DNA of 64,000 nucleotides from Butyrivibrio fibrisolvens 16/4 (GCA_000209815.1 FP929036.1:2184220-2248219), one strand, 5' to 3'. Counted from the stretch's first letter, positions 18,725 to 28,633 are shown. Notes: generated by a model from the letters alone, not told the origin. A program made the numbers and translations.

Positions 18725-19822
18725 TCATCGTTTCACTCTTGCTCCTGCTCCACCCATGATAGCTTCTACCTCAGAGCAGGTAGCCATAGTAGTATCTCCA
18801 GGTGTAGTCATTGCAAGCGCACCGTGAGCTGTACCATATTCAACTGCCTTTGCTGCATCTCCCGTTGTCATAAGACCATAAACAAGACCTGATGCGAAGG
18901 AGTCTCCGCCACCTACGCGGTCAAGAATCTCCAATCCCTTATAGTCCTTTGCCTTAAAGATTTCTCCATCTGCCCAGCAAAGTGCAGACCAGTCATTTAC
19001 AGTAGCTGTTTTAACTGTACGAAGAGTTGTTGCCACTACCTTGAAGTTTGGATAAACCTTGGCTGCCTCATCAATCATCTTCTTGTATCCCTCGATGTTT
19101 AGCTCCTTAAGATTTGCATCGTTGCCTTCGATTTCAAAGCCAAGGCAGGCTGTAAAATCTTCCTCATTTCCAATCATTACATCAACATACTTTGCAATCT
19201 CTTTATTAACTTCCTGCGCCTTCTTCTGGCCGCCAATAGCAGACCACATAGATGCACGATAATTTAAATCATAAGAAACGATAGTGCCATATTTCTTTGC
19301 TGTCTTAATAGCCTTTACAACAGTCTCAGCTGACTGCTCTGAAAGTGCTGCATAAATTCCACCTGTGTGGAACCATCTAACACCAAGCTCACCAAATATA
19401 TAATCAAAGTCAAAATCCTTATCAGTAGCCTGAGAAATTGCAGTATTAGCTCTATCAGAACAGCTAAGTGCTCCTCGAATGCCAAATCCTCTTTCTACAA
19501 AGTTAATACCATTTCTGCATTCACGGCCAATTCCATCTGTTTTCTTCCAATTAATTAATGAAGTATCTACACCACCCTGAAGAATGAAATCTTCCACAAG
19601 ATGTCCAACCTCATTGTCTGCAAATGCAGTAATTACTGCTGTATTCATTCCAAAGCATCTGCGAAGTCCACGGATAACATTATATTCTCCGCCACCTTCC
19701 CAAACCTTAAATTCTCTGGCTGTGCGGATGCGGCCCTCGCCTGGGTCAAAGCGCAACATTACCTCACCAAGTGAAACTGCATCAAATTTACAATCCTTCT
19801 TATCTCTAATATTCAAGTTCAT
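18725..19822 (-). CDS. kdgK: 2-keto-3-deoxygluconate kinase (PfkB family)
   Basis: 365 residues. PfkB fold with AVSLGEVMLRFDP at the substrate site, GGGEYNV, and the catalytic anion-hole motif DRVGGGDSFASG near residue 310. It phosphorylates KDG to KDPG, the step before the KdgA aldolase encoded upstream in the same cluster. Separated from uxaC by 173 bases that hold a large imperfect palindrome. Confidence 0.93.
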   Translation of the reverse strand: MNLNIRDKKDCKFDAVSLGEVMLRFDPGEGRIRTAREFKVWEGGGEYNVIRGLRRCFGMNTAVITAFADNEVGHLVEDFILQGGVDTSLINWKKTDGIGRECRNGINFVERGFGIRGALSCSDRANTAISQATDKDFDFDYIFGELGVRWFHTGGIYAALSEQSAETVVKAIKTAKKYGTIVSYDLNYRASMWSAIGGQKKAQEVNKEIAKYVDVMIGNEEDFTACLGFEIEGNDANLKELNIEGYKKMIDEAAKVYPNFKVVATTLRTVKTATVNDWSALCWADGEIFKAKDYKGLEILDRVGGGDSFASGLVYGLMTTGDAAKAVEYGTAHGALAMTTPGDTTMATCSEVEAIMGGAGARVKR

Positions 19823-19856
19823 ATCTATCTCCTGGTCCGCTATAAATTGTCAAGTC

Positions 19857-19973
19857 ATACATATATCACCAGACACGCTTTCGCTCTGCTCGCGCTCATT
19901 ACCCTACATAAGATGCTGCTAAAGCACCATCTAAGTAGGGATGGCGCTTTAAGGTCTGGATGATTATATGTAT
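19857..19973 (-). ncRNA. large structured leader or palindromic element before kdgK
   Basis: ATACATATA and TATATGTAT, TCA and TGA, CCAGAC and GTCTGG pair over a distance of about 117 bases. Inside are a long hairpin closed by CCCTAC/GTAGGG and a GC-rich arm with GAGCGCGAGCAGAGCG. The arrangement suggests a multi-branched RNA in the kdgK leader, or a small palindromic insertion. Strand is assumed to be that of kdgK. Confidence 0.5.
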
Positions 19974-19995
19974 AACTTTCCAATTTTTAGCTCAT

Positions 19996-21396
19996 CTAAA
20001 AATTAAAATATTCAATTGCATTTTTACCGCATATACGAATTGACATGCTACGCAAATATGTTAAGTCTGATGGGTATTCGCCTGCCTCTACCCAAGTGCC
20101 AAGCTTGTTACAAAGTATACGACGATACAGCTCGTGGCGAGGGAATGAAAGGAAGCTACGTGAGTCTGTAAGCATCCCGACAGATGTAGAGATGAGCCCT
20201 GCATCACTGACAGCCTCAATCTGACGCTCCATTCCGTTTTTATGATCGCAGAACCACCAAGCCGCACCAAGCTGCACATTGCCCTTGATGCCCTTTTCAT
20301 TGCTACAGAATGTGCCAGCCATAGCTGCAAGCATCTCTGTATCCTTAGGGTTAAGACAATAAAGTATTGTCTTTGGTAATTCATCATTTAAATCCATAGC
20401 TGACAAAAGAGCTGAAAGCTGTGGAGCGTAATTAAAATCATTAAGCGCATCAAAGCCTGTATCTGGTCCAAGCTTTTTGAAGAAACGCTCTGAATTATTT
20501 CTAATAGCACCAATGTGGAGCTGCATTACAATATCGTGCTTAGCGTATTCCTTTGCAAGGGCTGTGTACATGTATCCGTGATACTTTCCAGCATCCTCCT
20601 CTGAAACCTTCTTACCGTTAATCCTATCCATAAAGATTTCATTTACTTCTTCATATGTGGCAGGAACAAAGAATGTATTTTCAAGACTGTGATCAGAAAC
20701 ACGACAACCATTTTCAATAAAGTACTGTAGTCTCTCACCTAAAATTTCAATCAAAGTCTTTACGTCATAGATTCTTCGTCCAGTTACCATAGAAAGTCTA
20801 AAGATATAATCTGCAAAGCCTTCCTTTTCTATACCTATAGCTTTCTCTGGTCTGAAGGATGGAAGAACCTTTATTTCAAAACCATCCTCACGGAGTTTTC
20901 TATGCCACTGCAAATCATCTGCAGGGTCGTCTGTGGTACATAGGACAGATACATTTTGCATTCTAAGGAGGTTTCGTACTGAAAATTCAGGAGTATGTAA
21001 TTTCTCATTACAAGCATTCCAAATATCTTCAGCTGTTTCTGGATTTAAAGGTGTAGTAATGCCAAAATATCTCTGTAATTCCAGATGAGTCCAGTGGTAT
21101 AGAGGGTTACCAATTAAATTCTGGACTGTATCTGCCCATGCCACAAACTTATCAAATGGAGCCCCATCTCCAGTAATAAGCTTTTCTGAAATTCCATTAG
21201 CTCTCATGGCGCGCCACTTATAGTGATCGCCCCCAAGCCAAACCTCTGTCATATTGTCAAAGCATTTATCCTCATATATTTCCTGAGGGTTTAAATGGTT
21301 GTGAAAATCTATTATTGGCTCATCCTTTACAGCCTCAAAAAGCTCCTTGGCTGTAGGATTTTGAAGAAGGAAATCCTCATCCATAAAGTTCATCAT
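19996..21396 (-). CDS. uxaC: glucuronate/galacturonate isomerase UxaC
   Basis: 466 residues, full family length. Metal site DFHNHLNP near residue 31; further conserved KWRAMRANG and QLHIGAIRNN. Converts glucuronate to fructuronate and galacturonate to tagaturonate. Start overlaps the uxuB stop by four bases (ATGA). Confidence 0.96.
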   Translation of the reverse strand: MMNFMDEDFLLQNPTAKELFEAVKDEPIIDFHNHLNPQEIYEDKCFDNMTEVWLGGDHYKWRAMRANGISEKLITGDGAPFDKFVAWADTVQNLIGNPLYHWTHLELQRYFGITTPLNPETAEDIWNACNEKLHTPEFSVRNLLRMQNVSVLCTTDDPADDLQWHRKLREDGFEIKVLPSFRPEKAIGIEKEGFADYIFRLSMVTGRRIYDVKTLIEILGERLQYFIENGCRVSDHSLENTFFVPATYEEVNEIFMDRINGKKVSEEDAGKYHGYMYTALAKEYAKHDIVMQLHIGAIRNNSERFFKKLGPDTGFDALNDFNYAPQLSALLSAMDLNDELPKTILYCLNPKDTEMLAAMAGTFCSNEKGIKGNVQLGAAWWFCDHKNGMERQIEAVSDAGLISTSVGMLTDSRSFLSFPRHELYRRILCNKLGTWVEAGEYPSDLTYLRSMSIRICGKNAIEYFNF

Positions 21397-22889
21397 ACTG
21401 CCTCTAATTCCTTTCTTACATTACCAACGCCCTTCATATTTGAGTAGATTTCAAGTACTCTCTTTGCCATTGTATCCTCGTATAAATCTACGCCAAATAC
21501 GTCTTTACGTTTTAATACATCTTTTGCAGGAAGATTCTTCAGTTCCTCAAGAAGTGGATCTGGGCTCTGCTCGAAAACCTGTCCCTGATCATCAACACCT
21601 TCAAGATATCTAAGGTATCCAGCTAAAACTACAGGAACAACCTTAAGAGACTCTGTTGTAAGTGAAGAATGTCCGCGGTATGCCTTGATTGTCTCACCAA
21701 AACGAATTGGAAGCTTCTGTGATGTGTCGCAGGCAATGCGCTGTGGTGTATCTGGCATAAATGGATTTGGAAGACGCTTTGTAAGAACAGCATCTAGGAA
21801 TTTGTCTGGTGATAATACCTTAGGGTCTACCACTACCTTCATTCCCTCTTCCTTGCCAAGCTTTGTTACAAGCTTCTTTAAATCTTCATCATCCATTTCG
21901 TCGTGAATTGTTTTATATCCAAGAAGACAGCCAAATACAGCCAATGCTGTGTGAAGAGGATTAAGGCAAGTGCACACCTTCATCTTCTCTGTCTTATCTA
22001 CTGTCTCTCTGTCTGTGAAAATAATTCCACCCTTTTCAAGAGCTGGACGTCCATTAGGGAATAAATCCTCAATAACTAAATACTCTGTTTCCTCCGCATT
22101 TACGAAGTTGGCTACATAAGTATTCTTTGTTGTGACGATTGGCTCTGCATCCTCAACACCATCATCAATAAGCATCTGCTTTACAGTGTCATCTGGACGT
22201 GGAGTGATTTTATCAATCATTGAAAGTGGGAATGCCACCTTCGATGGATTCTCAAGGTATGCGATAAAGTCTGTCTTGCATTTGCCCTCCTTGAACCATT
22301 CCTTTGCAATTTCTATTACTGCTTCTTTTAGTTTGTCACCATTGTGAGAGCAGTTATCCATACTAACTACAGAAAGTGGAAGAGCACCAGCATTAAATCT
22401 TTCAAGAAGAAGACCCACCACCTTATTCATGTATGCTCTTGTTTTGTACCCCTTTTCAGTGATTGTAAATGAAATCATCTGAAGAGATGGAGCTCTGAAA
22501 ATCTCGCGAAGTCTATTAATCTCCTTCTCATTTTCCTCGTCTAAAATGCAGGACTCTACGATAGAACCAACTACTCTCTTTTCAACAGTTCCATCAGCCT
22601 TTAGTGTTGCAAGAATGCTCAAATCGTCACAAGGTCTATTGTACTTTTCGATAATCTCATAATCATAGCCTTCAGCTACAATAAGACCTTTATCCAACAC
22701 TCCCTGATTTAAAAGCTCTTCAACCACATTTGCCTGAAATGCTCTAAAAATATTTCCTGCTCCGAAGTGAAGCCATACTGGATTCTCCTTCGTATTTGCG
22801 ATAATTTTTTCTCTATCATATTCTGGAAGCTTATAGCCTTTTTCCTTCCAAGCTTTTCTATCCTTTATACCTTCATTTGTTAACTTCAT
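21393..22889 (-). CDS. uxuB: fructuronate reductase (mannitol dehydrogenase family)
   Basis: 498 residues. N-terminal NAD-binding WLHFGAGNIFRAFQ; C-terminal catalytic region with the Lys and His of the long-chain mannitol dehydrogenase family (TCLNPLHTALA, AYRGHSSLTTES). Reduces fructuronate to mannonate. UxuB is preferred over UxaB because uxuA lies 3 bases upstream and no altronate dehydratase gene is present. Confidence 0.88.
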   Translation of the reverse strand: MKLTNEGIKDRKAWKEKGYKLPEYDREKIIANTKENPVWLHFGAGNIFRAFQANVVEELLNQGVLDKGLIVAEGYDYEIIEKYNRPCDDLSILATLKADGTVEKRVVGSIVESCILDEENEKEINRLREIFRAPSLQMISFTITEKGYKTRAYMNKVVGLLLERFNAGALPLSVVSMDNCSHNGDKLKEAVIEIAKEWFKEGKCKTDFIAYLENPSKVAFPLSMIDKITPRPDDTVKQMLIDDGVEDAEPIVTTKNTYVANFVNAEETEYLVIEDLFPNGRPALEKGGIIFTDRETVDKTEKMKVCTCLNPLHTALAVFGCLLGYKTIHDEMDDEDLKKLVTKLGKEEGMKVVVDPKVLSPDKFLDAVLTKRLPNPFMPDTPQRIACDTSQKLPIRFGETIKAYRGHSSLTTESLKVVPVVLAGYLRYLEGVDDQGQVFEQSPDPLLEELKNLPAKDVLKRKDVFGVDLYEDTMAKRVLEIYSNMKGVGNVRKELEAV

Positions 22890-22892
22890 TTT

Positions 22893-23966
22893 CTATCCCC
22901 TTTTACTGCTCTTTTCGATTGCTTCCCATAGTCCATTGATGTATGTAGCACCAAGGGCTCTATCATAAAGACCATATCCTGGCATAGCCTTCTCGCCCCA
23001 AATCATACGTCCGTGATCTGGTCTAATTGGTCCTGTAAATCCAATATCATAAAGTGCCTTTACGATTTCATACATGTCAAAGCTTCCATCACTTGAAAGA
23101 TGTGCAGCCTCCTCAAAATCTGTAGGTGAATTAAACTTAAGATTTCGCACGTGGGCAAAATGAATTCTTCCCTTCAGGCTTCTAATCATATCTGGCAAAT
23201 CGTTCTCCAGATTTGTACCATATGAACCTGAACAGAAGGTGACGCCATTGTGAGGGTTATCTACCATTTTCATCATGCGATGTATGTTTTCCTTGTTGAT
23301 GATGATTCTTGGAAGACCAAATACTGGCCATGCTGGATCATCTGGATGAATAGCCATATTGATGTCATATTTATCACAAACTGGCATAATTCTCTCAAGG
23401 AAATATTTAAGATTATCAAATAAATCCTCATCAGTAATGTTCTTATATTCATCAAAGAGCTCTTTTACGTGAGCAAGTCTATCTGGCTCCCAGCCTGGCA
23501 TTACTGTTCCATTTGTATCTGCTGCAATTGAATTGAACATTTCCTCTGGAACAAGAGCATCTACAGCTGCCTGATTGTATGCTAAAACTGTTGAACCATC
23601 TGGACGCTTTCTGGCAAGCTCTGTACGAGTCCAGTCAAATACAGGCATAAAGTTGTAGCAAACAAGATGAATATCTTCCTCGCCAAGATTCTTTAATGTC
23701 TCGATGTAATTATCAATAAGCTCATCGCGTCCCTGCTTTCCAAGCTTAATGTCCTCGTGTACATTTACGCTTTCGATTCCTGCCACCTTAAGGCCTGAAG
23801 CTTCAACCTCAGCCTTCATAGCCTTGATTCTCTCTCGGCTCCAAACCTCTCCTGGCTTAGTATCATAAAGTGTAGTGATTACACCTGTCACCCCAGGAAT
23901 CTGTTTAATCTGCTCCAATGACACGGTGTCAAATTCTTTTCCGTACCATCTAAGTGTCATTTCCAT
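22893..23966 (-). CDS. uxuA: mannonate dehydratase UxuA
   Basis: 357 residues, TIM-barrel enzyme. Conserved PGVTGVITTLYD, GIESVNVHEDIKLG, HPDDPAWPVFGLPRI with metal His, and the ending IRPDHGRMIWGE. Dehydrates mannonate to KDG. Twenty-three bases after kdgA. Confidence 0.96.
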   Translation of the reverse strand: MEMTLRWYGKEFDTVSLEQIKQIPGVTGVITTLYDTKPGEVWSRERIKAMKAEVEASGLKVAGIESVNVHEDIKLGKQGRDELIDNYIETLKNLGEEDIHLVCYNFMPVFDWTRTELARKRPDGSTVLAYNQAAVDALVPEEMFNSIAADTNGTVMPGWEPDRLAHVKELFDEYKNITDEDLFDNLKYFLERIMPVCDKYDINMAIHPDDPAWPVFGLPRIIINKENIHRMMKMVDNPHNGVTFCSGSYGTNLENDLPDMIRSLKGRIHFAHVRNLKFNSPTDFEEAAHLSSDGSFDMYEIVKALYDIGFTGPIRPDHGRMIWGEKAMPGYGLYDRALGATYINGLWEAIEKSSKRG

Positions 23967-23989
23967 ATAATCTAAACCTCCTACTGCTG

Positions 23990-24631
23990 TTATCCTCTAA
24001 TTTGTTTTACGATTGCTGCAGCCTCTTCGGTAAGTTTTTCTACGGTAGAAAAATCGCCGGACGCGATGAGGTCGCCCTTTACCATCCAAGTACCGCCGCA
24101 AGCTACAATCTTGTTATATGCCAGGTAATCCTTTACGTTATCTCTATTGATACCACCTGTTGGCATAAATTTTAATTTTGTATATGGTGCAGCAACTGCC
24201 TTAATCATTGGAAGGCCACCAGCTGGCTCTGCTGGGAAAAACTTTACAAAATCAAGTCCAAGCTCCATTGCCTGCTCCATCTCCCCTGGAGTCTGCACAC
24301 CAGGAGTCACTGGATAACCCTTTTCAAGGCAGTGCTTTACAACTGTTGGATTAAAGCCTGGAGCAACAATAAATTTAGCTCCTGCTGCAACAGCTCTATC
24401 TGCCTGTTCGCAGGTAAGAACTGTTCCTGCACCTACAAGCATCTCTGGGAAATCATGGGAAAGTATTCTAATAACTTCCTCTGCGGCATCTGTTCTAAAT
24501 GTAACCTCTGCTGCTGGAAGACCGCCATCCATAAGAGCCTGACCAAGTGCGTGGGCATCTTTAGCATCCTCTAATACAACAACAGGAATAATTCCAATTT
24601 CTTCAAATTTCTTTTGTAAATCCTCGTACAT
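23990..24631 (-). CDS. kdgA: KHG/KDPG aldolase
   Basis: 213 residues. Class I aldolase with Glu42/Arg46 region AAEVTFRT and Schiff-base Lys130 in FVKFFPAEPAGG. Cleaves KDPG to pyruvate and glyceraldehyde 3-phosphate. First gene of the uronate operon, divergent from an AraC regulator. Confidence 0.95.
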   Translation of the reverse strand: MYEDLQKKFEEIGIIPVVVLEDAKDAHALGQALMDGGLPAAEVTFRTDAAEEVIRILSHDFPEMLVGAGTVLTCEQADRAVAAGAKFIVAPGFNPTVVKHCLEKGYPVTPGVQTPGEMEQAMELGLDFVKFFPAEPAGGLPMIKAVAAPYTKLKFMPTGGINRDNVKDYLAYNKIVACGGTWMVKGDLIASGDFSTVEKLTEEAAAIVKQIRG

Positions 24632-24659
24632 TACTATCTCCTTTTATTCCGCAAATTTT

Positions 24660-24699
24660 GACACCCTATTTACATTGCAATTCACCCAAATAGGCTGTC
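24660..24699. promoter_or_regulatory. inverted repeat upstream of kdgA
   Basis: GACACCCTATTT (24660-24671) and AAATAGGCTGTC (24688-24699) match in 11 of 12 positions as inverted arms with a 16-base gap, 29 bases before the kdgA start. It could be an operator or a leader hairpin; no T run follows. The rest of 24632-24847 holds the divergent AraC leader. Confidence 0.6.
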
Positions 24700-24847
24700 A
24701 GAATTCACTCAATCTAAATGCTTTAATATCGATACATAAATAATAAAATAGTAATTTAACGATTAGTATTGTGTGGTTTGTTGTGCACATTGCAAAAGTT
24801 GTTATTTTATGTTATACGTAAAATAAATTTTATCGGGGGTTTATCAC

Positions 24848-25729
24848 ATGAAAAAGAATTTAAAAACCGAATTTACAACCAGACAATATATGCTTTCTCA
24901 GGACTTTGAGATCTACTATTACAGCGACAGAGTCCTTCCAAATGTTACCGCCCACACACATGATTATTATGAATTCTACTTTTTCATAGAAGGAAACATC
25001 ATAATGTACATGGACGGAAAGCAGTTCGTTCCTACTCCAGGTACTATGGTTGTAATCCCACCAAATCTTCCTCATTTCGCACGCCTGATAGATGGAGATG
25101 TGCCATATCGCAGATTCGTATTTTGGGTCACAGAAGATTTCCTTCATACACTTGGAGATATATCAGAAGACTACCTTTATCTCACAAACAAAGCCAAGAC
25201 CAGCGGTAACTTTTCTATTACTAAATTTAATGAAATAGAGTTCAATACCATTCAGGGAAAGGTGTTTTCATTGATTGATGAAATTCATTCAAATAGATTT
25301 GGTAGAGATGCAAAAATAATGCTGACCGTAAGCGACTTTATTATCAGCATAAATCGAACGGTGTTTGAAAATCAAAATCCTAATTTACCTTCATCTGACA
25401 CTGACTCACTATATCAAAGCCTGATTCAATATATCGAAACCCACATAGATGAAGATTTATCACTGGACATTTTGGCTGAAAAACTACACGTTAGCAAATT
25501 TCACATTTCCCACTTGTTCTCAGAAACAAACGGACTGCCACTTCATAAATACATAACTAAAAAACGCCTCGACATGTGTCGAGACGCAATACTTAGTGGT
25601 CAGGATATTTCTCTTGTTTCCACAGCCTATGGTTTTTCTGATTACTCTGTTTTTTATCGAGCCTTCGTAAAGGAGTACGGTAAAAGTCCTAAAAATACAG
25701 AGACGAGATTATTAGAAATTCTTAATTAG
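24848..25729 (+). CDS. AraC-family transcription regulator of uronate genes
   Basis: 293 residues. N-terminal cupin-like sensor (HTHDYYEFYFFIEGN, PGTMVVIPPNLPHFA), C-terminal pair of helix-turn-helix motifs (LSLDILAEKLHVSKFHISHLFSE and DISLVSTAYGFSDYSVFYRAFVKEYGKSP). Divergent from kdgA, so probably the activator of the cluster with a uronate or KDG as effector (inference). Confidence 0.88.
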   Translation: MKKNLKTEFTTRQYMLSQDFEIYYYSDRVLPNVTAHTHDYYEFYFFIEGNIIMYMDGKQFVPTPGTMVVIPPNLPHFARLIDGDVPYRRFVFWVTEDFLHTLGDISEDYLYLTNKAKTSGNFSITKFNEIEFNTIQGKVFSLIDEIHSNRFGRDAKIMLTVSDFIISINRTVFENQNPNLPSSDTDSLYQSLIQYIETHIDEDLSLDILAEKLHVSKFHISHLFSETNGLPLHKYITKKRLDMCRDAILSGQDISLVSTAYGFSDYSVFYRAFVKEYGKSPKNTETRLLEILN

Positions 25730-26237
25730 GCACCACTGGAATATAATTCCAATTAATATCTAAATCCGCTGGGAGTGTATTTACTATATCATTAGACTCC
25801 ACAAATTCCGTTTCTTCATCTGATTTATGGGATAGTGGAGTTCCTTTCACATTAATTACTTCAGCATCTGGGATGTTTACTCTCAGTAGCTCTTCAATAC
25901 TGTCATCTAAAGCCGCCACATCATCTATAACCTCTGGATTGTAGAAGTATTGAACGGTGACAGTATTATCTGTATCATCGTTAATATCAATATCCAAATT
26001 GACCTTACAGCCAAGAACACCATTGTAGGTCATAATGTCCTTAGCAAACATATTCTCCAAATACTCATTTAATATCTTCTGCTTTTCTTCTTCACTAAAG
26101 CCCTGACTAGGTGCTAGCTCAATCTCCTCATAGGTTATATTTTCATCCCCATTATACAGAGGAAAATCTATGGCTTTGCAGGCTACACATACAGTAAAAG
26201 TAAGCACCACCAAAGCCATTAGTATTCTTAATTTCAT
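25722..26237 (-). CDS. secreted or membrane-anchored hypothetical protein
   Basis: 171 residues with an N-terminal hydrophobic segment (LMALVVLTFTVCVACK), which could be an anchor or lipoprotein signal (VCVAC). The rest is acidic with a likely beta domain (VNLDIDINDDTDNTVTVQYFYNPEVID). Not recognised. Its 3' end overlaps the AraC gene by 8 bases tail to tail. Confidence 0.55.
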   Translation of the reverse strand: MKLRILMALVVLTFTVCVACKAIDFPLYNGDENITYEEIELAPSQGFSEEEKQKILNEYLENMFAKDIMTYNGVLGCKVNLDIDINDDTDNTVTVQYFYNPEVIDDVAALDDSIEELLRVNIPDAEVINVKGTPLSHKSDEETEFVESNDIVNTLPADLDINWNYIPVVPN

Positions 26238-26476
26238 AAGTCCTCCTTATGTTTAATTCCTCTGACTAATATCATTTTTCATAACTCAGCAACTATTAAC
26301 ATTGTAACATATTTTATACTCATTTCTACCCAAAACGTGTACTATTTTATTGTTAATACTTACTCAAAACAATTTTTTAACTTGTTTTAGTTAAATATTT
26401 GGATGAAGGGAATAAGACATTAAATGTATAATTTTTTCATTGAACATCGTAATAGATGAATGAGGAGGTTAATGTA

Positions 26477-27121
26477 ATGAAAATTTTAAAAGTAACAGAT
26501 CCTGAATTTAACAACTACGGTAGAATCATTGAAGGATATGAAGCAGAGAAAAAGGAAATTGTAGAGGCTCTTAAAACTAAGACTCCAATTCCTGAAGGAA
26601 CAGATTATGTAGCTGAGGAGCCAGCTCTTCAATCGCTTGCTGCTGCAGACAAGATTACAAATTCTTTATTTGGTGGTTCACCAATGCAGTTCGGATGGTG
26701 CAATGGTCACAACACAAAGCTTAACTGCCTTGAGTATCACCGTTCAAGCGAAATCAACCTTGGTGCTACAGATTTCATCCTTCTTCTTGCAAAGAGAGAA
26801 GAAATCGTAGATTTCAAACTTGATTCAAGCAAGGTTAAGGCTTTCTTCTGCCCAGCAGGCACAATGATTGAAGTTTACGCTACTGCACTTCACTATGCAC
26901 CTTGCCAGGCTAGCAAGGAATCTGGTTTCCAGGTACTTGTAGGTCTTCCAAAGGGTACAAATGTAGGCTGCCCAGATTTCGTTCGCGCCAACACAGAGGA
27001 CAAGCTTCTCACAGCTACAAACAAGTGGTTACTTGCTCACGCTGAATCTGCTGAAGCTAAGGATGGTGCTTGGGTTGGAATCACAGGCGAAAACATCGAT
27101 ATCGCTGGTGATTTAAAATAG
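26477..27121 (+). CDS. DUF4867 family protein
   Basis: 214 residues from ATG 26477 (AGGAGG 8 bases upstream). Cupin-like strands with GGSPMQFGWCNGHN, LEYHRSSEINLGATDFILLLA and FFCPAGTMIEVYATALHYAPC, matching DUF4867 as I remember it. These are found with sugar-acid genes; an isomerase or sugar-binding role is plausible but unproven. A TATAAT hexamer sits about 50 bases upstream. Expressed alone with a complex terminator. Confidence 0.75.
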   Translation: MKILKVTDPEFNNYGRIIEGYEAEKKEIVEALKTKTPIPEGTDYVAEEPALQSLAAADKITNSLFGGSPMQFGWCNGHNTKLNCLEYHRSSEINLGATDFILLLAKREEIVDFKLDSSKVKAFFCPAGTMIEVYATALHYAPCQASKESGFQVLVGLPKGTNVGCPDFVRANTEDKLLTATNKWLLAHAESAEAKDGAWVGITGENIDIAGDLK

Positions 27122-27218
27122 CATCCCAAATCAAAACTTTTCTTTTAGGGATGCATAAAATTAAATATAAAAAATCTATATGCATCCCATTTTGCTTTTT
27201 GGTAATTATGGGATGCAT
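27121..27218. terminator. triple GCATCCC/GGGATGC repeat, probable bidirectional terminator
   Basis: GCATCCC (27121), GGGATGC (27148) and the larger pair ATGCATCCCAT (27180-27190) / ATGGGATGCAT (27208-27218) can form alternative hairpins. The second is 11 bases perfect with a 17-base loop. It separates the plus-strand DUF4867 gene from the minus-strand gene ending at 27236. Confidence 0.65.
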
Positions 27219-27235
27219 TACTCTTAAAAATTCTA

Positions 27236-28560
27236 TTACCAGTGAGTCTTATGCTCATCAATTACAGTCTTTTTCTCTGCATTTACAAGGTAAAATCCCT
27301 TTAGGCTAGCCTCTGCCTGCCCTAGAGAATTTCCATCCTCATCTAGTGGCTCCGCCTCAAGTACAAGCTCAATGCACTCATTGCCATATTCATCGTCCTT
27401 CATGCCATTATCATAAAGCATGTAGACATAGTCATCATCCTTGGCAATCTCCGCCTTCACATATCCCTTAGCATTGTAGCCAAGCTCGATTGAAAAATCA
27501 GGAATTACACCTTCCTTCACAAGATAATTGCAAAGAATAATCATCTGATTCATGATGGTGACATCGTCCATGTAATAGTCTTCTGAATCCTCACTATATT
27601 CATCATCATAGTAGTAATCTGCTGAGTAATCCTCTGAACTGCTGTAATCATCATAAGAGTAGTCGTCATAATCGGATGTATCTTCAGTGGCGTATTCATC
27701 CTTGTTTAAATCAAATCCAAACTCTAAGACTTCAAATCTGGCTATTACATTTACTAAAGCAGAAATTACAATCGCAATAATAAGAATGCTTTTTCTTGTC
27801 TTAAGTTTTTAAATTCTTTTCCTGTAATGTAGGTATAAATAGTAAAAACAAAAATGAGTATAACTGGAGCCACAAGGCTAAAGCCAAGCATACTAATCAT
27901 TCCAAATATGCCTACTGCAAGCTTGCTAAATCCATACCAATAATAATTTGTATAGTGTGTGCAGACAAATCCAAAGGCGAATGCCATAAGCCAGAATATA
28001 TAGATAACTTTAAAAGGGCTCATCATCTTCTGCTGCTCAAAAAATGATTGATCAAGTTCTTCATCTGAATCAATCCATTTCTTAAGTTTCACAACACTAT
28101 CTGGATTAAATCCTTCTGTCATGTTTTCTATTGCTTCCTTGCAGCGCTCCTTGTCATTCATCTTAGCTAGCAATCTAGCAATAGTAAGCAGGCATGTATT
28201 TCTGCTTATCTTTCTCTTATAATAACCCCTTTGATAAAGGACTACATCATAATCCAGTCTTTCTTCATCACTGAGTTTCTTGGCCTTCTTCACCGCATGA
28301 GCTTTGTATGCAAGGACTAATCCTTCTGTAAATAAAATAATTGCTATTCCAAGATTTATCTTTGCTGAATCAAAAAACCATCTGTCAAAGAATTCTCCGT
28401 GTACATAAAAAATCAAATAATATGCCAGGAAAAAAATTGTCGCTCCGTATAAACGAATTATATTAATTGCGATACGCAATCTTTTTGCCAACGCAACTCC
28501 TACACTACCTGGATTATATTCTTCTAATTTGAAGTATTCTGTATCAAATATATTTTGCAT
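27236..28560 (-). CDS. polytopic membrane protein with acidic tail domain, frameshifted
   Basis: About 441 residues if one A is added at either 27790-27794 or 27806-27810 (both T5 on the plus strand). Start at 28560 after GAGG. First part has two N-terminal TM helices, a soluble helical segment (residues about 100-180) and two more TM helices; after the break another TM helix (RKSILIIAIVISALVNVIA) leads to a very acidic Asp/Tyr/Ser linker (SDYDDYSYDDYSSSEDYS) and a C-terminal beta domain. The fifth TM appears only after frame repair, which supports one gene. Function unknown. Confidence 0.55.
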
Positions 28561-28593
28561 TATTTCCTCACATCCTTCATCCCTTCTTGGCAC

Positions 28594-28633
28594 AAAAAGC
28601 ACCGCCAGAGTATTATAATACTCCAGCGGTGCA
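28594..28633 (-). terminator. intrinsic terminator of the esterase gene
   Basis: GCACCGC / GCGGTGC with inner GAGTAT / ATACTC and TATA loop, followed by five T on the minus strand. Confidence 0.9.

Noticed and set aside
19996..24631. Tagaturonate reductase / altronate pathway (uxaB/uxaA)
   Set aside because: Mannonate dehydratase is adjacent and no altronate dehydratase is present, so the fructuronate branch is favoured.
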